Of a stretch of DNA of 64,000 nucleotides, positions 1 to 7,114 are shown piece after piece. Origin of the DNA: Methanomassiliicoccales archaeon (GTDB lineage: Archaea; Thermoplasmatota; Thermoplasmata; Methanomassiliicoccales; UBA472); the NCBI GenBank assembly GCA_026394375.1, contig JAPKYJ010000022.1:1-64000 (forward strand). The letters are read 5' to 3'. Position 1 is the stretch's first letter. Every line of letters begins with the position of its first letter. Under the pieces are notes generated by a model that did no database searches, was not told the DNA's origin, and saw only the letters and a list, made by a program, of their open reading frames with translations. The position numbers and the translations under genes are program-made.

Positions 1-2
1 AG

Positions 3-1352
3 CCGGTCGACCGTCTCACGGCCTATCCGATCGCCACCGGCGTGCAGCGCAGGCTGCTGAGCACCCCGACCACCTACGCCGAATGGTGCTCTGACCCAAG
101 GAAGTACGCGGAAGGCTTCATAGCCGGACAGAAGGCCATGGACTACGACTTCGCCATCGGACTGATGGACCTGTCCGTGTGCGCCGGGGACTTTGGCGCC
201 GGCGTGCGCATGGACGAGCAGAACACTCCGTTCGTGGTGGACCCGCTGGTCAAGAAGCCGGAGGACTACGAGACGAAGTTCGCCAACACGCCGGACGTGA
301 ACAAGGGACGCAGCCACGTCATCCTCGAAGGCACGAGGATATTCGCGGAGAGACTGGGGAAAGAGGTCATCACGGCCGGGTTCCTGGAGGGACCGCTGCT
401 GATCCTCACCCAGAGCGCCGGAGCGGAGAAGGTCTTCATGGACATGTACAACAACCGCTCCGCGGTGCATAAAGCGCTCAAGGACATCACCGCCTTCGAT
501 GCCGAGATGGTCAAGGGCTTCGGTCGCGCCAAGCCGGCCGGCCTGGTCTGGGACTATCTCTGGGCCTCTTACTCCTGTCTGGGAGACCAGGAGTACGAGG
601 AGTTCGAGTCGCAGTACGCCCGCGGCCTGAACAAGCTCACGGCGGACAACGGCATGGCCTTCTGCGTACACAACTGCGCCGACCTGCCGCACCTGGACAC
701 GCAGATCAAAGCCTTCAAGCCGGCCATCTACAGCATGGCCTGGTATCCGCTGATACCGGGGTCGCCCTCCGCCAAGGAGACGATCATGAAGGGCTACGCC
801 GACGCCTGCCTGGTGGCGGGCAACATCGATCCGCAGGCCTTCGTGCGCTTCTCCACCGAGAAGATCGAGCGGACCACCGTGAACCTGCTGCAGGAGGTCA
901 AGACCGCGCTCTGCGCCAAGGGCTTGCACTCCCGCTACATCGTAGCCTCGGGCTGCGAAGTGCCCCCGTCGCTGTCGACCAAGCTGGAGAACATCAAGAC
1001 GGTCGTGGACACGACGAAGAAATACGGTGAAATATCAGAATATTCAAATAGAGGGAATTGCATTCTCCGGCAGATCAAGATGACCACAAAGAGAGCGGGC
1101 AAGTGCTGCGCCCCTTCGGTGACAGAGAACGGCTACCGGGTGGAATCGGTGGTGGGCATCGACGAACGAGGACAGATGGTCCTTCCCAAGGACGTGCGGT
1201 CCAAAATGGGAATCGAGGCGGACGACAAACTAGCAATCGCTCTTTCCTACAAAGAGGGGAAGGTGTGCTGTATCCATATCTTCAAGGCAGACAAGCTCGA
1301 GGACCGTGTCAAGGAAGTGGCCGGGCTGATGCCCGGGATGAGTAGCAGGTGA
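3..1352 (+). CDS. UroD/MtbA-family corrinoid methyltransferase, 5' partial, open into an HgcC-like C-terminal domain
   Basis: The reading frame is open from the first bases, and residues before the first possible GTG (position 42) still match the family, so the gene starts upstream of the window. The MtbA/MtaA/UroD barrel shows a zinc-type His-X-Cys (HNC, residues 210-212 counted from the GTG) and a later Cys in ASGCEVPP (Cys305). This is the His-X-Cys-Xn-Cys zinc site of methylcobamide:coenzyme M methyltransferases. Members move methyl groups between a corrinoid protein and a thiol. The barrel should end near KKYG (about 1028), but the frame stays open through an AT-rich stretch into a 90-residue AbrB-fold protein (see next entry). 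A TGA lies one frame off at 1028-1030, so a one-base deletion or sequencing error could have created the fusion. The methyl acceptor cannot be read from sequence. Confidence 0.8.
   Translation, partial: PVDRLTAYPIATGVQRRLLSTPTTYAEWCSDPRKYAEGFIAGQKAMDYDFAIGLMDLSVCAGDFGAGVRMDEQNTPFVVDPLVKKPEDYETKFANTPDVNKGRSHVILEGTRIFAERLGKEVITAGFLEGPLLILTQSAGAEKVFMDMYNNRSAVHKALKDITAFDAEMVKGFGRAKPAGLVWDYLWASYSCLGDQEYEEFESQYARGLNKLTADNGMAFCVHNCADLPHLDTQIKAFKPAIYSMAWYPLIPGSPSAKETIMKGYADACLVAGNIDPQAFVRFSTEKIERTTVNLLQEVKTALCAKGLHSRYIVASGCEVPPSLSTKLENIKTVVDTTKKYGEISEYSNRGNCILRQIKMTTKRAGKCCAPSVTENGYRVESVVGIDERGQMVLPKDVRSKMGIEADDKLAIALSYKEGKVCCIHIFKADKLEDRVKEVAGLMPGMSSR
1040..1050 (+). promoter_or_regulatory. Possible TATA box for the hgcCAB unit
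   Basis: An AT-rich island in GC-rich surroundings (atattcaaata) lies about 35 bases before the HgcC ATG at 1080. With archaeal spacing this would give a very short leader. The island sits inside the read-through between the methyltransferase and HgcC domains. It is seen by eye only and has no transcript support. Confidence 0.35.
1080..1352 (+). CDS. hgcC: HgcC-like AbrB/SpoVT-fold protein linked to hgcAB
   Basis: From the in-frame ATG at 1080 this is a 90-residue protein with an N-terminal vicinal Cys pair (GKCCAP), a SpoVT/AbrB swapped-hairpin motif (SVVGIDERGQMVLPKDVR) and a second CC pair (KVCCIHIF). Small proteins of this design are known to sit next to hgcA; I recall them as HgcAB-associated protein HgcC, whose function is unknown. 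The four cysteines suggest metal or mercury sensing, which is inference. The TGA at 1350 is followed four bases later by the hgcA TTG start, so the genes are co-transcribed. The frame is continuous with the upstream methyltransferase, so it may instead be the C-terminal domain of a fusion protein. A TATA-like sequence about 30-40 bases upstream favours a separate gene. Confidence 0.7.
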   Translation: MTTKRAGKCCAPSVTENGYRVESVVGIDERGQMVLPKDVRSKMGIEADDKLAIALSYKEGKVCCIHIFKADKLEDRVKEVAGLMPGMSSR

Positions 1353-1356
1353 ACCG

Positions 1357-2337
1357 TTGTTAGCAACAATACGGATAGAGACGCGGCTGGGCCCCAAGGA
1401 GAAGTGGGATCACTTCCTCTTTCGCTGGGGGTACAAGCGCTCCGAACACTTGGTTGCTCCTGGCCTCTATTCGGTGGGAGAGCCTTCGCCCGAATCCCCG
1501 GTTTTCGTTTCCGCGAATCTTACGCTCAGCTTCGATGCTTTGCGCTCCTCCCTCGATGGAATGAGCGCCTATGTCCTAGTTCTGGACACGAAAGGCATCA
1601 ACGTATGGTGCGCGGCTGGCAAGGGCACCTTCGGTACCGAGGAAGTGATCAAGCGCATCAAGGACTGCGAACTCGATAGAGTCGTTAGTCACAGAAAGGT
1701 CATTCTCCCTCAGCTAGCTGCTCCTGGAGTGAACGCCCTGGACGTGAAGAAGGGCACGGGCTTCCAGGTCCAATGGGGACCGGTGCGCGCGAAGGACATT
1801 CCGGAATACATGCGCCAAGGCAAGGCCACGCCGGAGATGCGCAAGGTGACGTTCACGCTCAGGGAGAGGGCGGTGCTGGTGCCGGTGGAGATCGTGCACA
1901 CCTTCCTGTACATGGCCTTCTTCTCGCTCCTGGCCTTTCTGCTGGGAGGCTTGGTCCTAGCTCTGGCGGCGGTCGCCGTGATCTTGGGCGGTGTGGCTCT
2001 ATTTCCGCTCCTCCTGCCTTTCCTGCCCACCCATGAATTCAGCTCGAAAGGCACGATACTGGGCATTCTACTCTCCTTGCCATTCTCTCTCTATTCCCTG
2101 ACCTTGGGACATGCGGTGGACCTGGAGCTGGTGGTCAGGGTCTTGGCCTTCGCTTTGCTGATGGCTCCCTGGGTCTCATTCCTGGCGCTCAACTTCACCG
2201 GATGCTCGACCTACACATCCAGAACGGGCGTGCGCAAGGAGATCTTCCGTTGGATACCGGTCATGGCGATCATGTTCGTCGCCGGAGTGGTGCTTGGGAT
2301 CGTTTCCCATTTTGCTGGAATGGGTGGTGTGCTATGA
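1357..2337 (+). CDS. hgcA: HgcA, corrinoid protein of mercury methylation
   Basis: HgcA is the membrane-anchored corrinoid protein that passes a methyl group to Hg(II). The cap-helix signature NVWCAAGK is at residues 82-89, with Cys85 as the predicted cobalt ligand; this motif separates HgcA from the related CFeSP gamma subunit. The corrinoid domain covers about residues 1-165. About five hydrophobic helices follow (about 180-320), including the family-typical NFTGCSTYTS segment. At 326 residues it is close to the usual length. The TTG start is chosen because AGGTGA lies just upstream (about 1347-1352). The stop overlaps the hgcB start (ATGA), so translation is coupled. The gene appears intact. 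The source of the methyl group is not established. Confidence 0.95.
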   Translation: MLATIRIETRLGPKEKWDHFLFRWGYKRSEHLVAPGLYSVGEPSPESPVFVSANLTLSFDALRSSLDGMSAYVLVLDTKGINVWCAAGKGTFGTEEVIKRIKDCELDRVVSHRKVILPQLAAPGVNALDVKKGTGFQVQWGPVRAKDIPEYMRQGKATPEMRKVTFTLRERAVLVPVEIVHTFLYMAFFSLLAFLLGGLVLALAAVAVILGGVALFPLLLPFLPTHEFSSKGTILGILLSLPFSLYSLTLGHAVDLELVVRVLAFALLMAPWVSFLALNFTGCSTYTSRTGVRKEIFRWIPVMAIMFVAGVVLGIVSHFAGMGGVL

Positions 2338-2651
2338 GCTTCATAGAGATTGGGGATGAGGAAATAGTATTCGAGCCGTTGAACGGTGAGAAGAACACCC
2401 TTCGCTACGCGGAGAAGAGATGCATTGGATGCGGAGTCTGCAGCTCAGTATGCCCGCACGGGGTGTTCGTGCAGAACGGGAAGAAAGCGGTCATGCGGCG
2501 GTACGAGGCGTGCATGGAATGCGGCGCCTGCGCTCGCAACTGCCCGACGGCAGCCATCGTGGTCAACAGCAGCGTGGGCTGCGCCGCTGCCATGATACGG
2601 GCCGCTCTCACCGGCAAAGGGGTGGATTGCGAGGACCTGGAGTGCTGCTGA
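2334..2651 (+). CDS. hgcB: HgcB, 2[4Fe-4S] ferredoxin of mercury methylation
   Basis: This 105-residue dicluster ferredoxin partners HgcA and is thought to reduce its corrinoid and help deliver Hg(II). The two CxxCxxCxxxC motifs are at Cys30/33/36/40 and Cys60/63/66/70. A further Cys83 (SVGCAA) and a C-terminal vicinal pair Cys104-Cys105 match the diagnostic extra cysteines of HgcB. The ATG at 2334 overlaps the hgcA TGA. An in-frame start further upstream (2202) would add residues that merely shadow hgcA and is rejected. All residues known to matter for methylation in the family are present, so the pair is predicted to be functional. Confidence 0.95.
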   Translation: MSFIEIGDEEIVFEPLNGEKNTLRYAEKRCIGCGVCSSVCPHGVFVQNGKKAVMRRYEACMECGACARNCPTAAIVVNSSVGCAAAMIRAALTGKGVDCEDLECC

Positions 2652-2738
2652 CGCCACCAGTTGTGTCGGGGGGACCGGTCCAAGCTACCGAAACATTGAC
2701 ATTCTATCGATGGATTCTAGCGGCGGAAGTGAACCGGA

Positions 2739-3413
2739 ATGAAGCTAGCGCAGATCGCGGGCTTTCTGGGTAGCGGCAAGACGACGCTGCTCATCGACGT
2801 CTCCAAGGAACTGGTCCAGCGAGGGCACCGCATAGCCATCATCGTGAACGATGTGGGCGAGATCAACGTGGATGCCAAGTTCATCGAGACCTACGGCCTC
2901 AAGGCCCGGGAGATCTCGGGCGGATGCATCTGCTGCCAGATCGCCGGCACCTTCGCCAACACCATCGCCGTTCTGCACAACACCTTCAAGCCGGACATCG
3001 TCATCGTCGAGCCTTCGGGAGTGGCCATACCCTGGGGATTGAAGCGAGCGGCCGAGTACTCGGAGGCGGAGAGCGACGTCATCATCGAGCATGCCCCGGT
3101 CATCACCCTGGTGGATGCGGTCCGAGTGGACCTGCTCATGAACGCGGTGAGACGCCTGGTAGAGACGCAGATACGCGAGGCGGACGTGGTGCTCATTAAC
3201 AAGGTGGACGCCGCCAACGAGGAGCAGATCGAGAAATCGCGCAAGCTCATCAGGGGCATCAATGAGAAAGCCGAGATAATGCTCGTTTCCGGCCGCACCG
3301 GGAAAGGGCTGAAGGAGGTGGCGGACGTGATCGAGAAGAGGGTCTCGCCCCGCTACGATGAAGCGGTGGAGAAGGAATTACTCAGGAAGCAGTACGGGGG
3401 CGACGGGGCTTGA
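2739..3413 (+). CDS. Small G3E (CobW/HypB/UreG-like) GTPase
   Basis: A P-loop metallochaperone-type GTPase of 224 residues. The P-loop is GFLGSGKTT (residues 8-16), the switch region NDVGE starts at Asn37, and the metal-binding GGCICC is at 61-66, a CxCC motif as in COG0523 proteins. NKVD, the guanine-specificity motif, lies near residue 155. It lacks the usual CobW C-terminal domain, so it is a minimal G domain. Relatives insert or deliver metals or help maintain corrinoid methyltransferases. It lies 88 bases after hgcB on the same strand and overlaps the next gene, so a role in supplying metal or cofactor to HgcA is possible but unproven. Confidence 0.85.
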   Translation: MKLAQIAGFLGSGKTTLLIDVSKELVQRGHRIAIIVNDVGEINVDAKFIETYGLKAREISGGCICCQIAGTFANTIAVLHNTFKPDIVIVEPSGVAIPWGLKRAAEYSEAESDVIIEHAPVITLVDAVRVDLLMNAVRRLVETQIREADVVLINKVDAANEEQIEKSRKLIRGINEKAEIMLVSGRTGKGLKEVADVIEKRVSPRYDEAVEKELLRKQYGGDGA

Positions 3414-3895
3414 GCCAGGGTCATCATTCAAAAGAGGAAGACGAGGAGCTGCATCTGGAGATGCATCGCGCGGCCGATGAGCTGGGAAAGTTCGCGGCCA
3501 AGATGCGCATCCGCGATCCTAAGGGCATCTCTCCAGCGAATGCGAAGAAGTTCATGGGCTCGTTGCTCGTCACCGTCACCAAGGAATGCTTCTCGGTGGG
3601 TGCGGACCTCATCGGCCATGTGAAGGCGTTCATGCACACGCCCGATGGAACGCTGATGGGTAGTCTGGTCGACCTCGAAGTGGGAGTGCAGCTCACCTCC
3701 GGGCTGAGCGAGAACAAGTTCAAAGAGGCGGAGGTCATTCTCCATGTCATCGTACATGGCATCTGGGACGACAAGGTGCGCGATGCCACCAGGGCCGGGA
3801 TCCAGAAGGTCATCAAGCAGTATGGGCTGGAGCTGGAAGTGCTTCAGGACTACTTCGAGACAGAGAAGGGCATCGAACACCACATCAAGAAGTGA
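3410..3895 (+). CDS. Conserved hypothetical protein after the G3E GTPase
   Basis: A soluble 161-residue protein with a TTG start overlapping the GTPase stop, so the two are translationally coupled. The N-terminus is rich in Glu and His (HHSKEEDEE), followed by an alpha/beta segment with no motif I can name. I do not recognise the family. The His/Glu-rich start beside a CobW-type GTPase suggests metal handling, which is inference only. Confidence 0.6.
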   Translation: MSQGHHSKEEDEELHLEMHRAADELGKFAAKMRIRDPKGISPANAKKFMGSLLVTVTKECFSVGADLIGHVKAFMHTPDGTLMGSLVDLEVGVQLTSGLSENKFKEAEVILHVIVHGIWDDKVRDATRAGIQKVIKQYGLELEVLQDYFETEKGIEHHIKK

Positions 3896-3904
3896 GGGAG
3901 CACA

Positions 3905-4225
3905 ATGCCAGGAATGGACGGTTACTGGGAAGCGATGAAGTCGAAGGGGTTCACCCCCAACACCATGCGATCGATCCGCCGGATGAAGTGTCCCAACTGC
4001 GGCTTCATTTTCTCTCTGACCTATGCCCGGACGTTCGCCTGCCGGGGCTGTTCCATGTCCGTGAGCGGCTGTCCCAAGGTGCGCTGCGCCAAATGCGACC
4101 ACGAGTTCTTCCTGCGGGAGATGCCTGAGGTCGGTGACGAGTATCGGGAGCACTCCCTGGCAGACCACATGGGTAAAGTGGTGGACGATTACTACAAAGA
4201 GCAGGGCATCAAGAAGAGCCGTTGA
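3905..4225 (+). CDS. Zinc-ribbon protein
   Basis: A 106-residue protein with a double zinc-ribbon core: MKCPNCGF and FACRGCS form one CxxC pair set, and CPKVRCAKC adds more cysteines. The rest is charged and helical. Starting nine bases after the preceding gene, it is the last gene of the plus-strand run that begins with the methyltransferase and hgcAB. Its function is unknown; a protein-protein or nucleic-acid adaptor is typical for such ribbons. Confidence 0.65.
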   Translation: MPGMDGYWEAMKSKGFTPNTMRSIRRMKCPNCGFIFSLTYARTFACRGCSMSVSGCPKVRCAKCDHEFFLREMPEVGDEYREHSLADHMGKVVDDYYKEQGIKKSR

Positions 4226-4247
4226 GCTCTCATCCTTTTCGACCGGC

Positions 4248-4625
4248 TCAATCCAAAGCCTTGGTGCAAATGGCCACGAAGCGCTTGATATCGTCTTCTG
4301 GAGGATTAGCGAACGAGTACTCGCAGGTGATCCTGCACGGCCCCACCTCCCGCTGCAACGCATCGTCCAGAACGCAGGAACGGCTGCTCTTCTGCCCGTT
4401 CTTCTCCAGGATGCGGTCCGCGCATCGGTTGCGACAGCCGTTGATAGTGACCAGCTGGTTCATGTCCACCCCGCTCATGGAGAGCATCAAAGGAGAGACG
4501 GCGATGGAGCAGACGGAGAACTGCACGATGCGGCTCTGGTTCTTCTTGGCGAACTCCTCGATCACTTTTTCCAGCACGAAGCCTCGTTCGCCATTGGCGC
4601 CGCAGACGCAGACACCCTTTCTCAT
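4248..4625 (-). CDS. Putative zinc-binding protein, DGC-domain type
   Basis: A 125-residue protein with conserved cysteines at the N-terminus (CVCG) and a central INGCRNRCADRILEKNG. This matches the DGC family (PF08859-like), whose (D/N)GC-x-x-C motif is predicted to bind zinc. Members are often found beside corrinoid methyltransferases in anaerobes, but no biochemical role is established. It overlaps the 4622-4963 gene by 4 bases and belongs to the minus-strand operon headed by the hydantoinase-family gene. Confidence 0.65.
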   Translation of the reverse strand: MRKGVCVCGANGERGFVLEKVIEEFAKKNQSRIVQFSVCSIAVSPLMLSMSGVDMNQLVTINGCRNRCADRILEKNGQKSSRSCVLDDALQREVGPCRITCEYSFANPPEDDIKRFVAICTKALD

Positions 4626-4963
4626 TGAGGCCTCATCTCCTGAAGGAATTTGGCTATGCAGGCCTCGGCCTCCTTGATGTTCTTCTCGCTCACCATTGGA
4701 TATTTATTGAGAAAGATGATCGCCCTGGGCTGCACGCCGAAGCGTATGAGGCCTTGGTTGCCGCATCCTCCCTCGCAGGCGTCCACGACCACGGTGCTCT
4801 GCGGGTCCAGGGCACGTATCTCCTCTATCGGTCGCTCGAGCTCTGCCAGCGCCGGACCGAGCGTCACCACTCTGATCTCAGAGCACTTGGCCAGGTTGCG
4901 CACCGCCGCTCGCAGCACCCTTGCGCCCGGGCTGTAACCGCCGCAGATGACCACATTGAGCAT
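4622..4963 (-). CDS. Second small DGC-like cysteine protein
   Basis: A 113-residue protein with an N-terminal VICGGYSPGA and a central VVVDACEGGCG, an echo of the DGC motif seen in its neighbour. The pair may be paralogues or halves of one metal-binding unit. It abuts the hydantoinase-family gene, ending the operon together with the 4248-4625 gene. The assignment rests on the cysteine pattern and context only. Confidence 0.55.
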   Translation of the reverse strand: MLNVVICGGYSPGARVLRAAVRNLAKCSEIRVVTLGPALAELERPIEEIRALDPQSTVVVDACEGGCGNQGLIRFGVQPRAIIFLNKYPMVSEKNIKEAEACIAKFLQEMRPQ

Positions 4964-6973
4964 CTAGCGCCTCACCTCATGGAACTGCCGGGGCTTGCCC
5001 ACGGCGGTGATGAGGAGCCTGGTCTCCAGCAGAACGTCCCCGCCCCACTCCGAGCCCATGCTCGCCCGCATGTCGTCGCGCTCCAGCACCACCTCGATGT
5101 TCTCCGCTCCAGCGAGCTCAGCGCGCTTTCGCACCATCTTCCCGCCGTCCAGGCGGGCGTACTCGATGGCATCGGTCAACGATTCGAACTCCCTCTTCTC
5201 CGTAGGAGAGAAGTACAGGCAGGCGGGGTTCTCCATTACGCCCAATCCGGGCTTCGGCCGCACCAGTATCTCGACCGTCTCGATGATGCTGCCGGTGATC
5301 GCTCCCACGGCATTGCCGACCTCCATGTGCGTTGGCAGTATGAGCTCGGTCTGGAACTTGTCCGCTACTTGCGGAAGGTACGCTTCCACCGGAGCGCCGA
5401 TCCCGATGATCTTCTTGTTGAGCTTGAGCCTGCAAGAGTAATCGATCCCGTCCGCCAGGTTCACGAACTTGTCGAAGAAGTCTCCTGCAACCTTGCAGTA
5501 GGTGGTCTCGGAGGTCTCCTCATAGACCAGCTTCTTGAGCAGTTCGGTGGCGATCTTCTCGATGACCATGCGTTTCACGTCGGCGCACAGCTTCTCCGGC
5601 GTCGTCTCCAGCGCCTTGGCCTGGATCTCCACCGCTATCTTCGAAGGCTCTGGATCGTACTCAACGTAGCTGCCCATGGTATGCAGTATGTCCGTGGGCG
5701 TGAGGCCGATCCTCTGCACCAGGCCGAGCTCCTCCAGCCGGCGGATGTTGTATGAGAAGGGATGCACGCCGGTGATCTCGCTGACCTCGTTTATGGAACG
5801 TGGTTCTTGCTTCACCAGCTCCACCAGCCTTTGCTCCTCCAGGCTGAGCTCGAAGCCTTTGATCTCCCGGGAGAAGATGAAGAACTCCGTGATCTGGTTC
5901 ACCGCCCCCAGCTCGGTGTGCGCCGCCTGCGGCCTCTGCTTGCTTTCGCGAGCCTTCAGCAGCTTGGGCTTGATCATGGGATACATGGACTGGGCGATGC
6001 ACAATGGCACGACCCGCAGAGGGGAGAGATAAGTCTTCATGTTGTGCACGACGATCCGGCTGTCCCCTCCTATTCCAGAGGTGGAGATGTCCGCCGCCCT
6101 CACCCTGGTCCTCCAGCCGCCGATCATGGCGCCTTCGGGGTCCAGGCGGGGACGTCCGTTGCGCAAAATGCCAATGTCGGTGGTCGTGCCTCCGACGTCG
6201 ATCACCACCGCGTTCTCTTCCTTGGTCAGGTACTTGGCCCCAGTGAGACTGGCGGCCGGACCGGAGAGGATGGTCTCCACCGGTCTCTCCTTGGCCACCA
6301 CCTCGCCCATGAGCGAACCGTCACCCTTGACGATCATCAATGGAGCATCGATCTTGTGCTCTGCCAGGACCTTCTTCACCGAAAGTAACAGGTCCGAGAT
6401 GATGGGGATGAGCTTGGCGTTGAGGACCGCGGTCAGAGTGCGCTCGTGGAAGCCCAGTCGGGAAGAGAGCTCGTGACCGCAGACCACGGGGTGCTCGGTC
6501 ACGGACTGCATCATCTCCTTGAGGGCAATCTCGTGCTCGGGGTTGCGCACGCTCAGGTAGCTCGACACGGCGTAGCCGTCCACCTTGTCCCTGGTCTTCT
6601 CCACGAACTCCCTAGCTGCGTCGGTATCCAAGGGGTCCTTCTCGTCCCCCATGAGGTTGTGACCCCCGACGATCTCCACCAATTCGTCCACCGGGATGGC
6701 CCGGTTGAACTCATGCCCCACCACGATCAGGCCCACCCGGCAGCCTTTGCCCTCCACCACGGAGTTCGTGGCCAGAGTAGAGGAAACGGACACCAGCTGA
6801 ACGTGTTCGAACGTGCTTCGGTCCAGTTTGTCTATGGAATTCAGTATTCCGATGGCCAGGTCGTTGCGCGTGGTGAGCGCCTTGGCCTTGCTAAGGATCT
6901 TGCCGCTGGAAAGGTCGATAATGACTGAGTCGGTGTAGGTGCCCCCAGTGTCTATTCCTAGTCCCAAGTTCAT
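4964..6973 (-). CDS. Hydantoinase/oxoprolinase-family ASKHA protein
   Basis: A 669-residue protein with two phosphate-binding ASKHA motifs: GIDTGGTYTDS (about residues 6-16) and DVGGTTTDIG (about 259-268). These define the HyuA/oxoprolinase N-terminal and catalytic regions. A winged-helix-like stretch (SINEVSEITG ... LTPTDILH) lies near residues 390-435, which is unusual for a plain hydantoinase. The ATG at 6973 is chosen because GGGAGG sits seven bases upstream; the frame extends to 7063 without a ribosome site. Members occur beside corrinoid methyltransferases, and other ASKHA proteins (RamA, corrinoid activators) use ATP to reactivate cobamides, but RamA has a different architecture. An ATP-dependent role in the neighbouring corrinoid system is inferred. 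Confidence 0.75.
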   Translation of the reverse strand: MNLGLGIDTGGTYTDSVIIDLSSGKILSKAKALTTRNDLAIGILNSIDKLDRSTFEHVQLVSVSSTLATNSVVEGKGCRVGLIVVGHEFNRAIPVDELVEIVGGHNLMGDEKDPLDTDAAREFVEKTRDKVDGYAVSSYLSVRNPEHEIALKEMMQSVTEHPVVCGHELSSRLGFHERTLTAVLNAKLIPIISDLLLSVKKVLAEHKIDAPLMIVKGDGSLMGEVVAKERPVETILSGPAASLTGAKYLTKEENAVVIDVGGTTTDIGILRNGRPRLDPEGAMIGGWRTRVRAADISTSGIGGDSRIVVHNMKTYLSPLRVVPLCIAQSMYPMIKPKLLKARESKQRPQAAHTELGAVNQITEFFIFSREIKGFELSLEEQRLVELVKQEPRSINEVSEITGVHPFSYNIRRLEELGLVQRIGLTPTDILHTMGSYVEYDPEPSKIAVEIQAKALETTPEKLCADVKRMVIEKIATELLKKLVYEETSETTYCKVAGDFFDKFVNLADGIDYSCRLKLNKKIIGIGAPVEAYLPQVADKFQTELILPTHMEVGNAVGAITGSIIETVEILVRPKPGLGVMENPACLYFSPTEKREFESLTDAIEYARLDGGKMVRKRAELAGAENIEVVLERDDMRASMGSEWGGDVLLETRLLITAVGKPRQFHEVRR

Positions 6974-7114
6974 GTGCAGGCCTCCCGTGCGCCCTTGGTC
7001 AACGGTCCCGAGCTGCGTGATTTTCACCTGAAATGCGTTCTCATTCATTATAGGTTTGCACAATGGTTTATGAGGTTCTGGGAGAACTGCTGGAATCGCA
7101 TCGAGACGCGAAGA

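Noticed and set aside
1714-2066. Long open frames on the minus strand inside hgcA
   Set aside because: They have compositions typical of antisense shadows (Arg/Ser/Pro-rich) in GC-rich DNA, and hgcA is clearly coding.
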